This document shows, piece by piece, positions 45,627 through 57,924 of a stretch of 64,000 bases of DNA. This stretch comes from Metaphire vulgaris (taxonomy: Eukaryota; Annelida; Clitellata; Crassiclitellata; Megascolecidae). Position 1 is the first letter of the stretch, and each line of letters opens with the position of its first letter. A program made the translations under genes and the position numbers. The notes beneath the pieces are model-generated. The model ran no database searches, was not told the DNA's origin, and saw nothing but the letters and a program-made list of their open reading frames with translations. The stretch is from positions 6,132,443 through 6,196,442 of the forward strand of contig CM030859.1 of NCBI GenBank assembly GCA_018105865.1, read 5' to 3'.

Positions 45627-46662
45627 CATCTATGCCGACGACATCTGTTATGCAACCCAGGCTAAAAAGTTTGACAAGCTTGAGGAAACACTAACTAAAG
45701 ACATGACACTCCTTTCTGACTATTGCAGAAAATGGCGACTAACCCCTAGCGCTACAAAAACAGTATCATCTGTCTTCCATCTACATCACGCTTCGTCATT
45801 ACGTGAGCTCAATGTACAACTTAATGGTAAAAGAATCCGACATGAAGCCCAGCCAGTCTATCTTGGCGTCACTCTTGACCGCACTTTGTCATTCCACGAG
45901 CATCTCATAAAAACTGCGGCAAAGGTGGGCTTGAGGAACAACATCATTGCAAGACTGGCCGGCTCTACGTGGGGAGCAAGCGCTTCTACATTAAGAACAT
46001 CAGCAATGGCACTATGCTACTCTGCTGCAGAATACTGTGCCCCAGTATGGTGCCGAAGCCCCCACGTCCATTTGGTCGACTCCAAACTGAATTCTTCCAT
46101 GAGGACAATCTCTGGAACCATTCATTCTACCCCGGCTCACTGGTTGCCAGTCCTTAGCAACATCGCCCCGCCAGCTATCCGTCGTGAAGTCGCAGCATCC
46201 AAGCTCACTGCCCACATTAATGCCCGACCAGATCTACCAATACACGCGGACATCTTTGACCATCCTGCTCAACGTCTGACGTCTCGTCATCCAATCTGGT
46301 TTTTTGCGCCTATACTGCACTTCTCTGTTCCGGACTCGTGGAAGCAGAGTTGGCAGTCTGCTGAGGTCAAGAACAAACACCTCATCACAGACCCCTGCAA
46401 GCGCCAACCTGGCTTTGACCTAGTGCGCTATGATTGGGTCCACCTCAATCGCTATCGAACAGGTCATGGCCGATGCACCGCTATGCTTCACCGTTGGGGA
46501 GCCAGAGATGACCTGAATTGCCCTTGCGGCATCAGACAGACTATGAACCACATAGTCAATGACTGCCACCTCACCAGATTCGAAGGAGGACTCGAGACCC
46601 TGCATCAGGCTCAACCTGATGCCGTTGAATGGCTGAGAAAGAAAGGCATTCGCTAGAAGAAG
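45627..46662 (+). mobile_element. Jockey/I-like LINE, 5' truncated, nested in Gypsy B
   Basis: One long frame encodes KFIYADDICYATQ (Y-A-D-D box, 45628), DYCRKWRLTPSATKTVSSVF, VYLGVTLDRTLSFHEHL and CPCGIRQTMNHIVNDCHLTR (the Cys/His C-terminal motif), ending at TAG 46654. An exact 12-bp TSD AATCCTGAAATT lies at 45615-45626 and 46663-46674. Confidence 0.92.
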
Positions 46663-46674
46663 AATCCTGAAATT

Positions 46675-47590
46675 TAACTGGGGTTGTACTGTTCTACCTG
46701 AACGAGTAACCACAAGAGGTTTAAGTGTATGAGCTGGGTTCAGGTTCTCTTCTTGGACAGCAACTTTCAAGTGCTGGATTGGCTGCATCAGAACAGTCGA
46801 ACTTTGCTGTAACTGGGTATTAGTTGAATAAGAAATGGATTCGGATAAATCCGAATCAGCATCATAGGTACTTGGTGTTCTTGGGGTTTCATTTGTTTGA
46901 ATCAAATCTTTTCTGTTTCTTCTTAACTTTGATCCTTCCTCAGTTTGGATTATGAACGATCGAGGCGAGTGGTGCTTCTCCAGGACTACTGCTCGCTTCC
47001 ACTCATTATCATGCTTTACTCTTACCGCTTCTCCCTCTTTGAGCAATGGAAGGGGTTTTGAGCGTCGATCATAGAAATGCTTTTGAGTTTGTTGTCTTTG
47101 AACAAGAGTTTGTCGTATCTTTGTAGACTGCTGGTTAAGTTGAGCTGGATGTACTTGAAGTTTAGATTTGAGGACACGACCCATAAGTAGTTGAGCAAGA
47201 CTCCAGTTCAGACCGGCTATAGGCGCATTCTGGTATTGCAGTAAAGCTATGGATGGATCCGAATAGTCATGTTCTGCCTTAAGGAGGAGGTGCTTTACCA
47301 TCTGAACAGACTTTTCCGCCAATCCATTGAATTGTGGATATCTTGGACTGGAAGTAGTAATCTGAAAGTGCCATGCTCGAGAGAAATTCGCTAGCATGGT
47401 ACTAGCAAATGGCATGTTGTTGCACACCATGTCCTCTGGAATGCCATGTCGTGCAAATACTGACTTTAATGCTGTGACAATAGAGTCTGCAGTCTTGTTT
47501 TGCAGGAGTACCACTTCGGGGAATTTCGAGTAATAATCAACAACAATCAGGTAGTCTCGACCGAAGAGTTGAAAAATATCAGCACCAACT
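46675..47590 (-). pseudogene. Integrase catalytic core and C-terminus, Gypsy B
   Basis: DYLIVVDYYSKFPEVVLLQ holds the first catalytic Asp. The second block, normally S-D-N-G-P, reads CNNMPFAS, so its Asp is Asn. FNGLAEKSVQMVKHLLLKAE keeps the catalytic Glu. Downstream, LMGRVLKSKL, KHFYDRRSKPLPLLKEGEAV and RRNRKDL are the usual integrase tail. Loss of the second Asp should abolish integration. Confidence 0.88.
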
Positions 47591-47592
47591 CT

Positions 47593-48232
47593 CTACCACG
47601 GTCTGTTTGGAACGGGATGTGGTAATAGAGGTTCTTTCTGCTGTTCTTTACGAAAGGTATTGCAAGTATTGCATTGTCGAACAAGGTTTTCAATATCCCG
47701 AGATATTCCAGGCCAGTACAGACATTGCCTGGCTAGTCCTTTGCATTTTTCCATGCCCAGATGGCCCTCATGAAGTTTGGTAAGCATCTCTCTACGCAAC
47801 GAAGAAGGAACAATGATTTTTCCATGAACGAAGAGAAGACCATTCAACTCGTAGATATCTGATATGAATTTTGCATATGGCATGAGAACAGCATTTATAA
47901 TGGGGCCCGACTTGTTATGTATGTGTTGCAGCAGCTTAGTTAGAACATCATCAGCTTGAGTCGCTTGACGAAATTCTTCGAGTTTTTCCTGACTTGCTGG
48001 GAATTCGTGTAGTATGGAATGTACCATGACCTCAATATCTTCTGCAATGTCAGTATTGTTTTCTGAAGAGGGTAGGTAAGCTCTTGATAGGGTATCAGCA
48101 ACAAGCATTTGTTTTCCTGGAGTATATTGTATCTGCAGCTTGTATTTCAACAACTGCAACAGCATACACTGGAGACGGGGCGTAGTGCTGACAATCGGTT
48201 TTTTGAATATGGCTTCTAGCGGCTTGTGATCA
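47593..48232 (-). pseudogene. RNaseH end and integrase zinc domain, Gypsy B
   Basis: LTDHKPLEAIFKKPI, YTPGKQMLVADTLSRAYLP and HEGHLGMEKCKGLARQCLYW, then CNTCNTF, form the HHCC-type zinc domain. A frameshift near 48232 separates it from the RNaseH core. Confidence 0.87.
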
Positions 48233-48233
48233 G

Positions 48234-49911
48234 TTAGTAACTTAGTACTAGTGTGTTGGACCCATAGATATAATGGCCAAACTTGTCACAGGCGAAGACA
48301 ATCGCCAGCAATTCCTTTTCAATCTGAGCATAGTTGCGTTCGGTGGTTGTTAGCGCTCTGGATGCATAGGCAATAGGTTGTCCCTCTTGCATTAAGCACG
48401 AGCCTAAACCCGACGAAGAAGCATCAGTCTGTATTACACATGCTTTTGTGCTATCAAAAAATTTAAGAGTTGTTGCATTGCTGATTAGCTGTTTGATGTG
48501 CTCTACGGCCAAATTGTGTTCTTCTCTCCAGTGCCGCCCGACCCCTGTCTTCAGGAGTTGGCGCAATTTCTCAGTACAATTAGACAAATTTGGAACAAAT
48601 TTTGAGAGATACGTCAACATTCCAAGAAAACGTTGCAGGTCTTTTTTGTCCCGAGGTGTCTGCATTTTCGTAATGGCATGAACCTTCCTTTCATCCGGAT
48701 GAATTCCTTGTGTTGACAAAACATGACCTAGATATGTTACTTCAGGAATTCTTAGCTGAATTTGATCACTGTTAAACCTCACACCACATTTCGTGCACGT
48801 GTCAGCACTTTGCACTTTATTTAGAATAGCATCATGTTCAGTAACATCTTTTCCTGCAATTATCAGGTCATCAAATACAACATGGACACCCTCTAAATTT
48901 CCAAAAATTTCATTACTTTTCTTTTGAAAGACTTCGGGGGCTGATGAAATTCCGAATGGGAGTCGCTTCATTGAATATATACCGTCCAAATGGTGTGTTG
49001 AATGTACATAGGCGACTACTGTAATCATCTAGTTTTATTTGCCAGAACCGACTTTTCATATCAATGATGGTGAAGACAGTCTTGCCACTCAACTTGGAGA
49101 ATACGTCGTCACAAGTAGGTATGCGATAATGCTCTCTTTTGATGGCTCGATTAAGGTCACGTGGATCAAGACATAAACGAAGCGAACCGTCTCTTTTCTC
49201 GACAACCAGGATATCAACCCAATCGGTTGGGTCATCTCGTTTAATGATACCACCCTGTCTCTCCATTTGCTGGAAGGTTTGCTTAAGCTTTGCCTCAAGA
49301 GCTATTGGAACTCGTCTAGGTGCGTTTACCACAGGACTTATGGAGTCGTCAATCCTGATATGATGCTCTCCTGGAATTTCTCCTAACCCAGAGAAGACAT
49401 CAGCATATTCACAAAGCAGACTATCTGACATGGGATTTCTATCTGAAACTTCACACACACGTTTCATAAGATTCAACGACTGGCAGGTTGGTAGTCCAAG
49501 TAGAATAGTTGCGCTATCCTCTGCCACATAAAAGTCAGTAGTTATAGAAGCGTGTTTACTGTCTACTTGCATTTGAATTTTTCCAAGCGTTTTTATGGCC
49601 TGAGTGGCATATCCTTTGAGCTTGATTGTCGTGTTTTCTAGCGGAGGTCTGTGGTGTAGAGTCTTATATGTTTCGAAAGACATAACGTTAACTTCAGCAC
49701 CAGAGTTGAGCTTGCAATTAATGGGTGTGTAATTAATGCGTATAACCTCCCACCAACACGAGGCAGAGAGGTTCCCGGTTTGTTGTTTCTGCACAGTGCC
49801 CACATAGAAGTCAGCCGTCTCCTTCACCTCAGCTATATTTGAAGTTGATTGAGTGCCATTTTTACTGTTGACCGCACGTGTTGAATGTTTGATTTCACTG
49901 AACAACAGCAT
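48234..49911 (-). pseudogene. Protease, reverse transcriptase and RNaseH, Gypsy B
   Basis: Protease: KLNSGAEVNVMS, where the catalytic Asp of D-S/T-G is Asn. RT: LCLDPRDLNRAIKREHYRIP, FTIIDMKSRFWQIKLDDYSS. After a frameshift near 48970 come LPFGISSAPEVFQK and VVFDDLIIAG (D-D box kept). RNaseH: VIQTDASSSGLGSCLMQ, YASRALTTTERNYAQIEKEL. Inactive by protease mutation and frameshift. Confidence 0.9.
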
Positions 49912-50648
49912 TTAGAAAAGTGATTAAGCTTATTGCAGTTGTGGCAGAATTTGCCATATGCTGGACAGTTACGAGGCTTGTGTGTTCCTCCACAGTTGCT
50001 GCACCTTTGTCCCTCCAGTGATGCACGAAGGGAAGCGTGAGCAGGTTTAGGGTTGTTGTAGTTGTATGCAAACGGGGTGACCGCATCCACTGCCTTGCCT
50101 TTAATGAGGCGAACTTGTACTTTTGTGCTCTCTGCTGCGCGACATAAAGTTAGAGTTTTTTGCAAGTCCAGATCGATTTCTCTCAACAAACGTTCTTGAA
50201 GGCGACTATCTGGACATCCAATAACGGTCCGGTCGTGGATTAAGCTCTCTTCCTGGTCACCGAAGTGACATGATTTCGCCTTTGTACGTAAAGTAGTCAC
50301 AAATGTATCAATTGACTCAACCTGAGCTTGAGTGCATTCTCAGAATTTATACCGCTCGTACACCTCGTTTTTTCTTGGCAGGCAGTATTCATCGAATTTC
50401 TGTAGCGCAGGAGCTAACTTACCCTTCTCGTCATCAGAAAAGGTAAATGTGTTGTACACAGCCAACGCTTCATCTCCGATCAGATGTAAAAATAATGCAA
50501 GTTGAATTCGATTCGGTTTTTCAGACACGCCTGACGCTAACAAATAGTTGTCAAACTTTTGTCGCCACAGTCTCCAAGCAGTCTCTAGATTGGTACTGTC
50601 CATGGACAAGCATGACGGTTGTCGCAGAAATTCTGAAGCCACTGCCAT
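49910..50648 (-). pseudogene. Gag with zinc knuckles, Gypsy B
   Basis: MAVASEFLRQPSCLSMDSTN, AWRLWRQKFDNYLLASGVSE, KFDEYCLPRKNEVYERYKF, then an in-frame TGA (about 50338), then SIDTFVTTLRTKAKSCHFGD and two knuckles (CSNCGGTHKPRNCPA, CHNCNKLNHFSKCC). Apart from the stop it is a normal Gypsy gag. Confidence 0.9.
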
Positions 50649-50744
50649 TGTTGCAATGCTGATAATATGTGACTGTCAAGGTCGTTAAAAATACGCAAAG
50701 TTATACAACCTGCACGTAGTCTGTGTATCCTGTTCATGATGCCA

Positions 50745-50927
50745 TGTTATGTTCTTTCTTTTAAGTGACTAAATGAACTCGGATGACTATAAGAAAGTTA
50801 CTTTTATTCAAGATACAAATGAATGTCTTAATCAAGCTGTGTTTGCAAATGTCCGCTCCCGCCGGAAGCTACGAATTGTCATAGCGCTAGAAATACACAT
50901 TGTTATAGCGCTATTATAATCCTGACA
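50745..50927 (-). repeat. 5' LTR of Gypsy element B
   Basis: 183 bp. It is followed on the minus strand by TGGCATCATGAACAGG. Confidence 0.93.
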
Positions 50928-51805
50928 GTTTCTCTTTTTTGCTGCCTCCATGCAATGGTGAGATGGATTCATACTTCTGTGGATGATTACCCCAAGTCTC
51001 TTTTTCTGTTGTGGTTAGAACCTTCCTCCTAAAGAATATTCATTACCATTATTAGGTTTCCCAACATGCATTACAGAACATTTATCAATATTGAAAAGTA
51101 TCTGCCAGTCCACAGACCACTGAAACAATTTCCTTAAATCTTCCTTTAAAATTTGAGCATCATCCTCTGAGTCTATATTTCTGCATATCTTTGTATCATC
51201 GTCAAACTTTGAAATTTTTGATAGTAATCCTTCATCGATATCATTTATATATATTAGAAAAAGCAATGGCCCAAGGACTGAGCCCTGAGGAACTCCACTA
51301 CACTAATAACTCTTACCCATTCCAAATGACCCCCTAATGCCAACCTTTTGTCTTCTTCCCTTCAACCAATTTTGAATCCATCTGAGAGTATTCCTCCTTA
51401 TTCTACAGGACTTCAGTTTGGCCGCCAGCCTTATGTGGGGCACTTTATCAAAAGCTTTGGCAAAATCTAAATATATTATGTCTACTGCCTTGCCCTCATC
51501 TAGCTTATCAAAAACCTCCTCCAGAAAGTCCAACAGGTTGGTCAGACATGAACACCCCTTTGTAAATCCGTGCTGACTATCTTTAACAATTTTATGCCTA
51601 GTCAAATGCTCCAAAATACTCTCTTTCAGTATTTTTTCCATAACTTTACCGATTACAGAAGTTAGGCTCACTGGTCTGTAATTGCTTGGTTCACTTCGTT
51701 TTCCCCTCTTGAACAGTGGGCTGACTAATGCATCTCTTCAGTCTTGTGGTACTACTCCAGTTCTGAGTGATTCATTGATTATCATTTCAATGATGCTGAG
51801 GAAGT

Positions 51806-52246
51806 TCACGATTTATTGATTGATTTTCCTTTCAGTTGGTCATTTTATTTACTGTCAGTGACTTTAAATAATGACATAACAACATTTGAATGCCCAGGTG
51901 ATTTATCCTCTTCAATACCTTTTCTATCTCATTGCTTGTTATGATGCTGAAGGCTGTAAGGGGCATCTACTGTGGTAACATTGTAAACAGTTGATAAAAT
52001 TTAGTCATTGGACTAATTTACAATTTAACCAGAATTTGGTACAGGATTGGATGATGCTTGCTATGATTCTGTAGGACTGATTATAAGGCCAATTTATCTG
52101 AAATTGAGATTCTGTTTTCAGTTATGGTGTACATGAACATTTGAAGAAATTTGCTAAGGTGTTATTGATGTATAATGAAATTTTTTAACTTGAAGCAACA
52201 TGTGTTGAGATTTTTGTTTTGCTTGAAATAATTCTTGGTTTTGTAG
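51806..52246. other. Intron 3 remainder, nothing recognised
   Basis: AT-rich sequence up to the exon 4 acceptor. The similar stretch 52362-52725 after exon 4 is also unassigned intron. Confidence 0.5.
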
Positions 52247-52361
52247 TTATGATGTTGTCTTCACAAATGGACCAGAAGAGGTTATAAAGTTGTTTAGAGC
52301 ATCACAAGCAAACATCCTCTTTTCAGCAGAAGCTTTTTGTTGGCCAGATCCCACATTAGCT
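52247..52361 (+). CDS. PLOD: PLOD exon 4: metal site and FCWP segment
   Basis: The acceptor is TTTTGTAG and the donor GTAAGT. The exon gives YDVVFTNGPEEVIKLFR and then ILFSAEAFCWPDPTLA. The Asp of YDVV is the second metal ligand. The cysteine of FCWP corresponds to LH3 Cys144, reported as needed for glycosyltransferase activity and a reason to favour an LH3-type assignment. It lies after a 11.2-kb intron and ends in phase 0. Confidence 0.95.
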
Positions 52362-52729
52362 GTAAGTCTTATTAATTTTAGTGCTTACAATTTCACCCTG
52401 ATTTTGTTATCTGATAATAACCTCATGCAGGGACAACCTGGGACATTGTAGCTATATCAAATTGAAATTTTTGGTTGCTTATTAGACTTATCAGCCATAA
52501 TTTTTGTTTGCGTTTGGTCGCAAATTAAATGAGCTGTTTTATGATTTCATAGTATAAGAATGCTAGATTTAAACAAATATAGGCTGCATTTCTCAATCCA
52601 GCATGTAACCCACTCTACCATCTTTCACCCACATTAAATTCTAGTTTTTTTTTTCAATGAGTTGTCAAAGGATGAAGATTTGGTTTGAACAAACTGTCCC
52701 CTTCCTGAATCCACACTGGTTTTCCATAA

Positions 52730-55240
52730 GAGTTTTTTCACTGACTTCTCGGTCTTACTGGAGTCACTGGCCACATTCGATTGTGAAATAATGATAGGCG
52801 ATTTGAACATTCATCTGGAGCGGCCTACAGATACAGAGAGTATGAGGCTCGAACAGTTGATTCGCGCCTTCAGTCTGGAACAGTATGTCAGAGAGCTGAC
52901 CCACGACCTTGGCGGCCTGTTAGACACTGTGATTGTGTCTGAAGACAGCGCCCTGGGAGATGTTGCCGCGGCCGATGTCGGGTTGTCCGACCACAAACTC
53001 GTTCACTGGACTCTGCCAGTCACCACTCGCAGCCCCGTGTACACTAAGATATGCCGTAGATCTTGGAAGCACTTCAGCCTAGACCTATTTATCGAGCGGT
53101 TAAAGGCGTCACCTCTTTGCATGTCGGTCGACCCTAACGAGTCGGCCTCGAGTCTGGCTTCCTGCTACCAGACCGTTATAACCGATATACTGGACGAGCT
53201 CGACCTTTTTATGACGGAGAGTGCAGGCAGGCCCGGAGGCGGGCTCAGCAGTTGGAGCGAGCCTACCGGAAGTCTATTGGGACAGAGGCCGAACTGGGAA
53301 CACAGTCCTCCTGGCAAGCGGCGCTCAAGGAGAGCAGACGTCTGGTGAGAACCAAGGGTCGCCGATATTGGTGGAACACGATCAACTCCAGCTCTGACAT
53401 TAAAGAAACATGGAGACATCTCGGGTGCCTGCTGGGAGCGGTCGACAGGCCTTCTCGAGAACCTTCCACATTTACCACCGAGGATTTTCACTCCTTCACA
53501 GATTGCAAGGCCGCGAGCATTCGGAACAGAGTGGCCGACGCAGGACCCCCTGATTACCATCTCCATACCGGCTCCTCCTTCTCGACGTTCTCCGTACCAA
53601 CGATCGCAGACGTCACGGTGCGGGTGAAATCGTCACCCGACAAGCAGTGTTCGTCGGATCCCTTGCCAATGTGGCTTCTCAAGGAAGCCATCGACACACT
53701 TGCCCCATTCCTGATGACCCTACTGACGACCTCCCTCGAGAACTGTGAATTCCCTCAGATATGGAAATGCGCCGTCACCCGGCCGCACCTTAAGCGGCCT
53801 GGCCTCGATCCATCCGATGTCGCCAGCTACCGACCTGTCGCCAACCTCGCTTTCCTATCCAAGCTGCTGGGGCGATGGGTCAATGGGCAGCTGGTCTCGT
53901 ATCTGGTACGGAATGGCCTTATGCTCAAACATTAGTCAGCCTCCACCGAAACGACCCTACTGAGGATTTTCGACTACTTCATTGAAACGATAGCCGACGG
54001 GGACTTGGCTCTGCTTGGTCTCCTGGATCTTTCTGCAGCCTTCGACACCATCGATCACGCCATCCTTGTGCGTCGGCTCGAATTATCCTACGGGATCAAT
54101 GGGTGAGCGCTGTCCTGGATCTCCGACTACCTCGCAGGGAGATCACAGGTCGTCCACTGGAAAGGCTCCAGATCCGGTTCGCGCCCCGTTCCATGTGGGG
54201 TGCCCTAAGGTTCGGTCCTTGGCCCGCTCCTGTTTGTCCTCTATGTAGTGGACGTTGGAAGAATTGTCGATTCCTTCGGCCTGGCCTCACACGCCTACAC
54301 GGACGACGTTCAGATCTTCTCCTCCTGCAAACCTGAAAAGTCGGACGACCTGCGGCTGCAGGTACAAGACTGCATTCTGGCGATTATGAACTGGACTGCG
54401 ACTAACCGCCTTGCTCTCAACCCGGGCAAGACGGAGCTGCTCTGGTTCAGCACCCCGAGGAGGAGTCACTTGATCAGTCGCACTCCGTTCCTGATCGGTG
54501 ATGCGGCCGTGGTTCCGGTGACAGAAGCACGCCTCCTTGGGGTCCTGCTCGACTCTTCTCTGTCCTTCGCTGGGCACCTCGGCAATGTGATCCGGGTGTG
54601 CTATTTCCAACTGAGGCACATCTGCGAGATCCGCCGTTACATATCGATGGGGCCGCTGTCCATCTAGTGCACTCCTTCATCCTATCGAGACTGGATTTCT
54701 CAAACAGTATCCTGCTAGGTCTTCCTGTGTACCAGCTGAACCGGTTGCAATCAGTCTTGAATGCATCGGCTCGTTTGATCTTTGGCGCCAGGTGTCATGA
54801 ACTCGTTACCCCATTATTAAGGGATAAACTACACTGGCTCAAGGTGCCTGAACGAATCATATACAAACGCTGCTGGCTGACATTCCGGGCCCTGCACAAC
54901 ACCTCCTGCCCGAAGTACTTGTCGATTCTGGTGCGAAGACGGGATCAGACAGACCGACTCCTGCAGCTTCGATCCAGCAGTCGGTCCCTACTGCACGTCC
55001 CTCCTCCGTTGAGGACAGTGAAGCTCGGAGAGAGATCCGTGTCGCATGGGAACCTCCTCCTGTGGAACGAGCTGCCGGACGATGTGACCAAGGCCACCGC
55101 GGCTGGAACTTTTGCTTGCATGCTTAAGACGTACTTATTTAAGACCTTGTACAATTTATCTAGTTGACTGTAAAGCGCTTTTGTTTTTGGCCTTCGTCAT
55201 GTCTACGGCGCTATATAAATTGTCATGTATAGAATAGAAT
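52730..55240 (+). mobile_element. CR1-type LINE, endonuclease end through 3' UTR
   Basis: Endonuclease end: FDCEIMIGDLNIHLERPTDT, GLSDHKLVHWTLP. Linker: KTKGRRYWWN-like, KSSPDKQCSSDPLPMWLLKE. RT: YRPVANLAFLSKLLGRWVNG, LGLLDLSAAFDTIDHAILVR, GVP-stop-GSVLGPLLFVLY, SHAYTDDVQIFSS, TNRLALNPGKTELLWFS. The C-terminal half after a frameshift is SRLDFSNSILLGLP to LWNELPDDV. At least three stops. It ends gcgctatataaattgtc plus aatag repeats. Confidence 0.92.
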
Positions 55241-57290
55241 AGTTTCATCCACTGTATCCTTTATTCTGTTTAACATGACTCTGGTGAAAACATTTCCTGG
55301 TACACCTAAGAGGCTGGTTCCTCTGGCATTGTTGCATTCCTTTCCATCTCCTTTCCTGTGCATTAGTATTAATTGCTTTTCTCCAGTCTAATGGTGTTTT
55401 CTCGGTTTTCCATACAGCTGTTATGACCCGATGTAGCCATCTGATTGTATACACACCAGTATTTTGTAGCATTTCTGCTGTGATATTGCAGAGTCCTGGG
55501 GCTTTGTTTTTTTTATCATCTGTTTAACTACCCTTTCTCCCTCTTCTATTGTGACATCGTCTTCTTCCCATAACTCATCATCTAATTTACATTCTCTGAT
55601 TGATCTATTTCATTAAATGTTGCTTCTGTGTTGTTAGGGTCTTCTCAGTTTAGTAACCCATTAAAATGTTGTATTCATTTGGCCATGATCCTTTCCTTCT
55701 CTGTTAATATTTTTCCATTTCTATCCTCAACTGGTTCAATGTTTATTATCTTTGTGATTGCGCCTCAACTTAGTTTGTTGACATTTGCAAAGAGTTTTTT
55801 TACTATCTCTTCTTTTGTAAGCATCTTTCATCTCAGTATTCATCTCTTCCAACATGTTATTCTTATTTCTGGTTAATCATTTCTTTAGCTGTTTTCTTAA
55901 TTTATTTAGTTCAGTCATCTTTTCAATTCCATTGTTACCAGTATTCATGGCTGCTCCTTTAGATTTTCTTATTTCTTCCTGCAGTTCATCTGTTTCTACA
56001 GATATCCAGTTCTTTTTCATTATCTTTCTGTAGCCTAGTTCCTCCTCTGCCAATTTGTTAATTTGTATCTTGAAATTATTTCATTCTGTTTCCCTATCTT
56101 TGTCACTGTCTGTCAGGTTTGTTAGCACCTCAAATCTGTTTTAGATTTTGATTTGAAATTTAATTTTTACATCCATTTTATTAAATTTTCTGTGTCAAAG
56201 CGCATTTTCATTGGCACTTTTCCTCCGCTTAGTTTAACTTTAATCTCTGACACAACAAGGTGGTGATCCAAATTAATTTCTGCAGGTCTGTATACTCTCT
56301 CACTGATGTTAATCACTTTTCTCTAGTGATGATATAGTCTATTATGATTTTTGTTTTGTTATCTGGAGAGGTCCATGTGAGTTTCCTACGCACTTTTTGT
56401 ATTAATTGAGTGTTGGTTATACACAAATTGTTGTTGCTGCATAATTCAAGTAATCTGGTGCCGTTGTCATTTTCATCCTCTTGTACTCCATGCTTTCCTA
56501 TAATTTTCTTCATACTCCAAAATTATTCCCAGCTTTTGCATTGAAATCTCCTAGGAGCAAGTTAAGGTCATGTCTTGGACCTTGGTGTTTTGTCTATCAG
56601 GTGTTGCAAGTTGTAGAATTTGTCCCTCTCTTCATCCAAACTGCCATCTGTGGGTGCATATGCCTCGATTATGGTGATGTCAAGATTCTTGCACCTCATT
56701 TGGATTTTAATTAGTTGGTCACTATGGAAGACCACATTAGTAAATGTTTTCAAACTCCTGTCTCAGGTTCCACTGCACCATATCGAGTATCCATTTATCG
56801 TCATTCTTCCACAGCCTACCTAGTGGGTCTTGCTTATTCCACTTATCTTTATATTTAGTCTCTTTAAGTTCTTTTGTCAGACAAAAGGACTTCCCGGTGC
56901 TGTACAGTGCATATGTTCCAATGTCCTACTCTTTTTTTTTGGCTAAGGTTACGTTGCTTCTTACCACTTTTTCTTTATTTAGGATTCGATATTGATTTTT
57001 GCCTCTTCTCTCACTTAACACTGTCGCCAGAGTGCATCAACAATCAGCATGGACCTTTTTATCCTGGGCGATGTTTGGGTCAGTATGATTATCTTTGGCT
57101 TAAAATGTCATGTTGATTTGTGGTCGTTTGGTTTCCCTGGCAGTGACCATCCCTTTCCTGCTCTCAGATTGGCTGTAGTGTGTCCTATTTGGTTCACACT
57201 CACCCTTTAAGCTTGCCTGCATGTGCTGCCTGCTTCTGTCTTAGATGCCTGTCTTCTTTATAACTAGAGGATGCCATCATCACAGTTGGC
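55241..57290 (-). mobile_element. RTE-type LINE, endonuclease to RT start, decayed
   Basis: Minus-strand pieces: MRCKNLDITIIEAYAPTDGS (endonuclease I-I-x-A-Y-A-P-T motif, about 56690), TRLLELCSNNNLCITNTQLI, KLTWTSPDNKTKIIIDYIIT, then a long poorly conserved linker and VITAVWKTEKTPLDWRKA near 55400. It is truncated before the RT catalytic core. Confidence 0.82.
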
Positions 57291-57325
57291 CAAATGGCTT
57301 TGTGCACCCAAATGACAACTTGGTG

Positions 57326-57921
57326 TACGGAATTTAATCACACGACAGTTAATCACCGACGCTTAATCACATGACAGTTAATCACGTGAACAGTTAAGTT
57401 ATGCGATAGTTAATCATGCGACAGTTAATCACCTCGGTTTGGAGGTCCGGGTCTTAAACCTTCTGAGATTTCTATTTTATTTAAAAGGCAACTAATGGAA
57501 GAACAAGTTATAACTGATATTTTACAATTTTACAAATCTATTTATATAAGTTCTCGATATTTTCACGTTGTTTTGTAACAATCTTATTCCACTGCAATGA
57601 AGCCTATGCGATCAGGTGGGGCCTACCACGGAGGCTGCCTGCTGCCCTTCGAGAGACAGTAATATAAACAAAGTCCAGCAATTAAAGTTTCTACTGTATA
57701 TCTCCCTCGAGGAGGTTAACATTTAAGGATAGAGTGAGAAAACCCCACTATTTCCGGGTTACTAACTGTGAGATATTAACTGTCTTATGAGCAAATAGCG
57801 CTATTTTGATTTAATGTCCATGTGATTGACTGTTGCATGATTAAATGTCGCATGAATAAGTGTCACGTGATTAAATGTCCACATGATTAAGTGTTGGTGA
57901 TTAACTGTCACGTGATTAAAT
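57326..57921. mobile_element. MITE with arrays of TTAATCACRTGACAG units
   Basis: The left 100 bp is a tandem series of taatcacacgacagt, taatcaccgacgct, taatcacatgacagt-type units. The last 105 bp is the same series inverted, so the ends are about 100-bp inverted repeats. The middle has no coding. No convincing TSD was found. Confidence 0.8.
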
Positions 57922-57924
57922 GTC

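Larger units (their letters stand above)
45400..50927 (-). mobile_element. Gypsy-type LTR retrotransposon B, near complete but inactive
   Basis: LTRs of 183 bp (45400-45582 and 50745-50927, TGTTATGTTC to ATCCTGACA) differ at about six positions by eye. A 5-bp TSD GTTTC lies at 45395-45399 and 50928-50932. On the minus strand: primer-site-like TGGCATCATGAACAGG after the 5' LTR; gag; zinc knuckles; protease; RT; RNaseH; integrase; then polypurine GTAAGGGAGATG at the 3' LTR. A LINE is nested near the 3' end (45627-46662). Confidence 0.95.
44815..51805 (-). mobile_element. CR1-type LINE split by a Gypsy element
   Basis: 51671-50933 encodes SLTSVIGKVMEKILKESILE, DIIYLDFAKAFDKVPHIRLA, FLIYINDIDEGLLSKISKF and FDDDTKI (A to D in the catalytic box). 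Coding resumes at 45399 with LGMMKSTIVSRDKDIIIKLY. The 3' UTR ends near 44815. Same family as 269-1510. The Gypsy element at 45400-50927 is inserted with TSD GTTTC. Confidence 0.9.
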
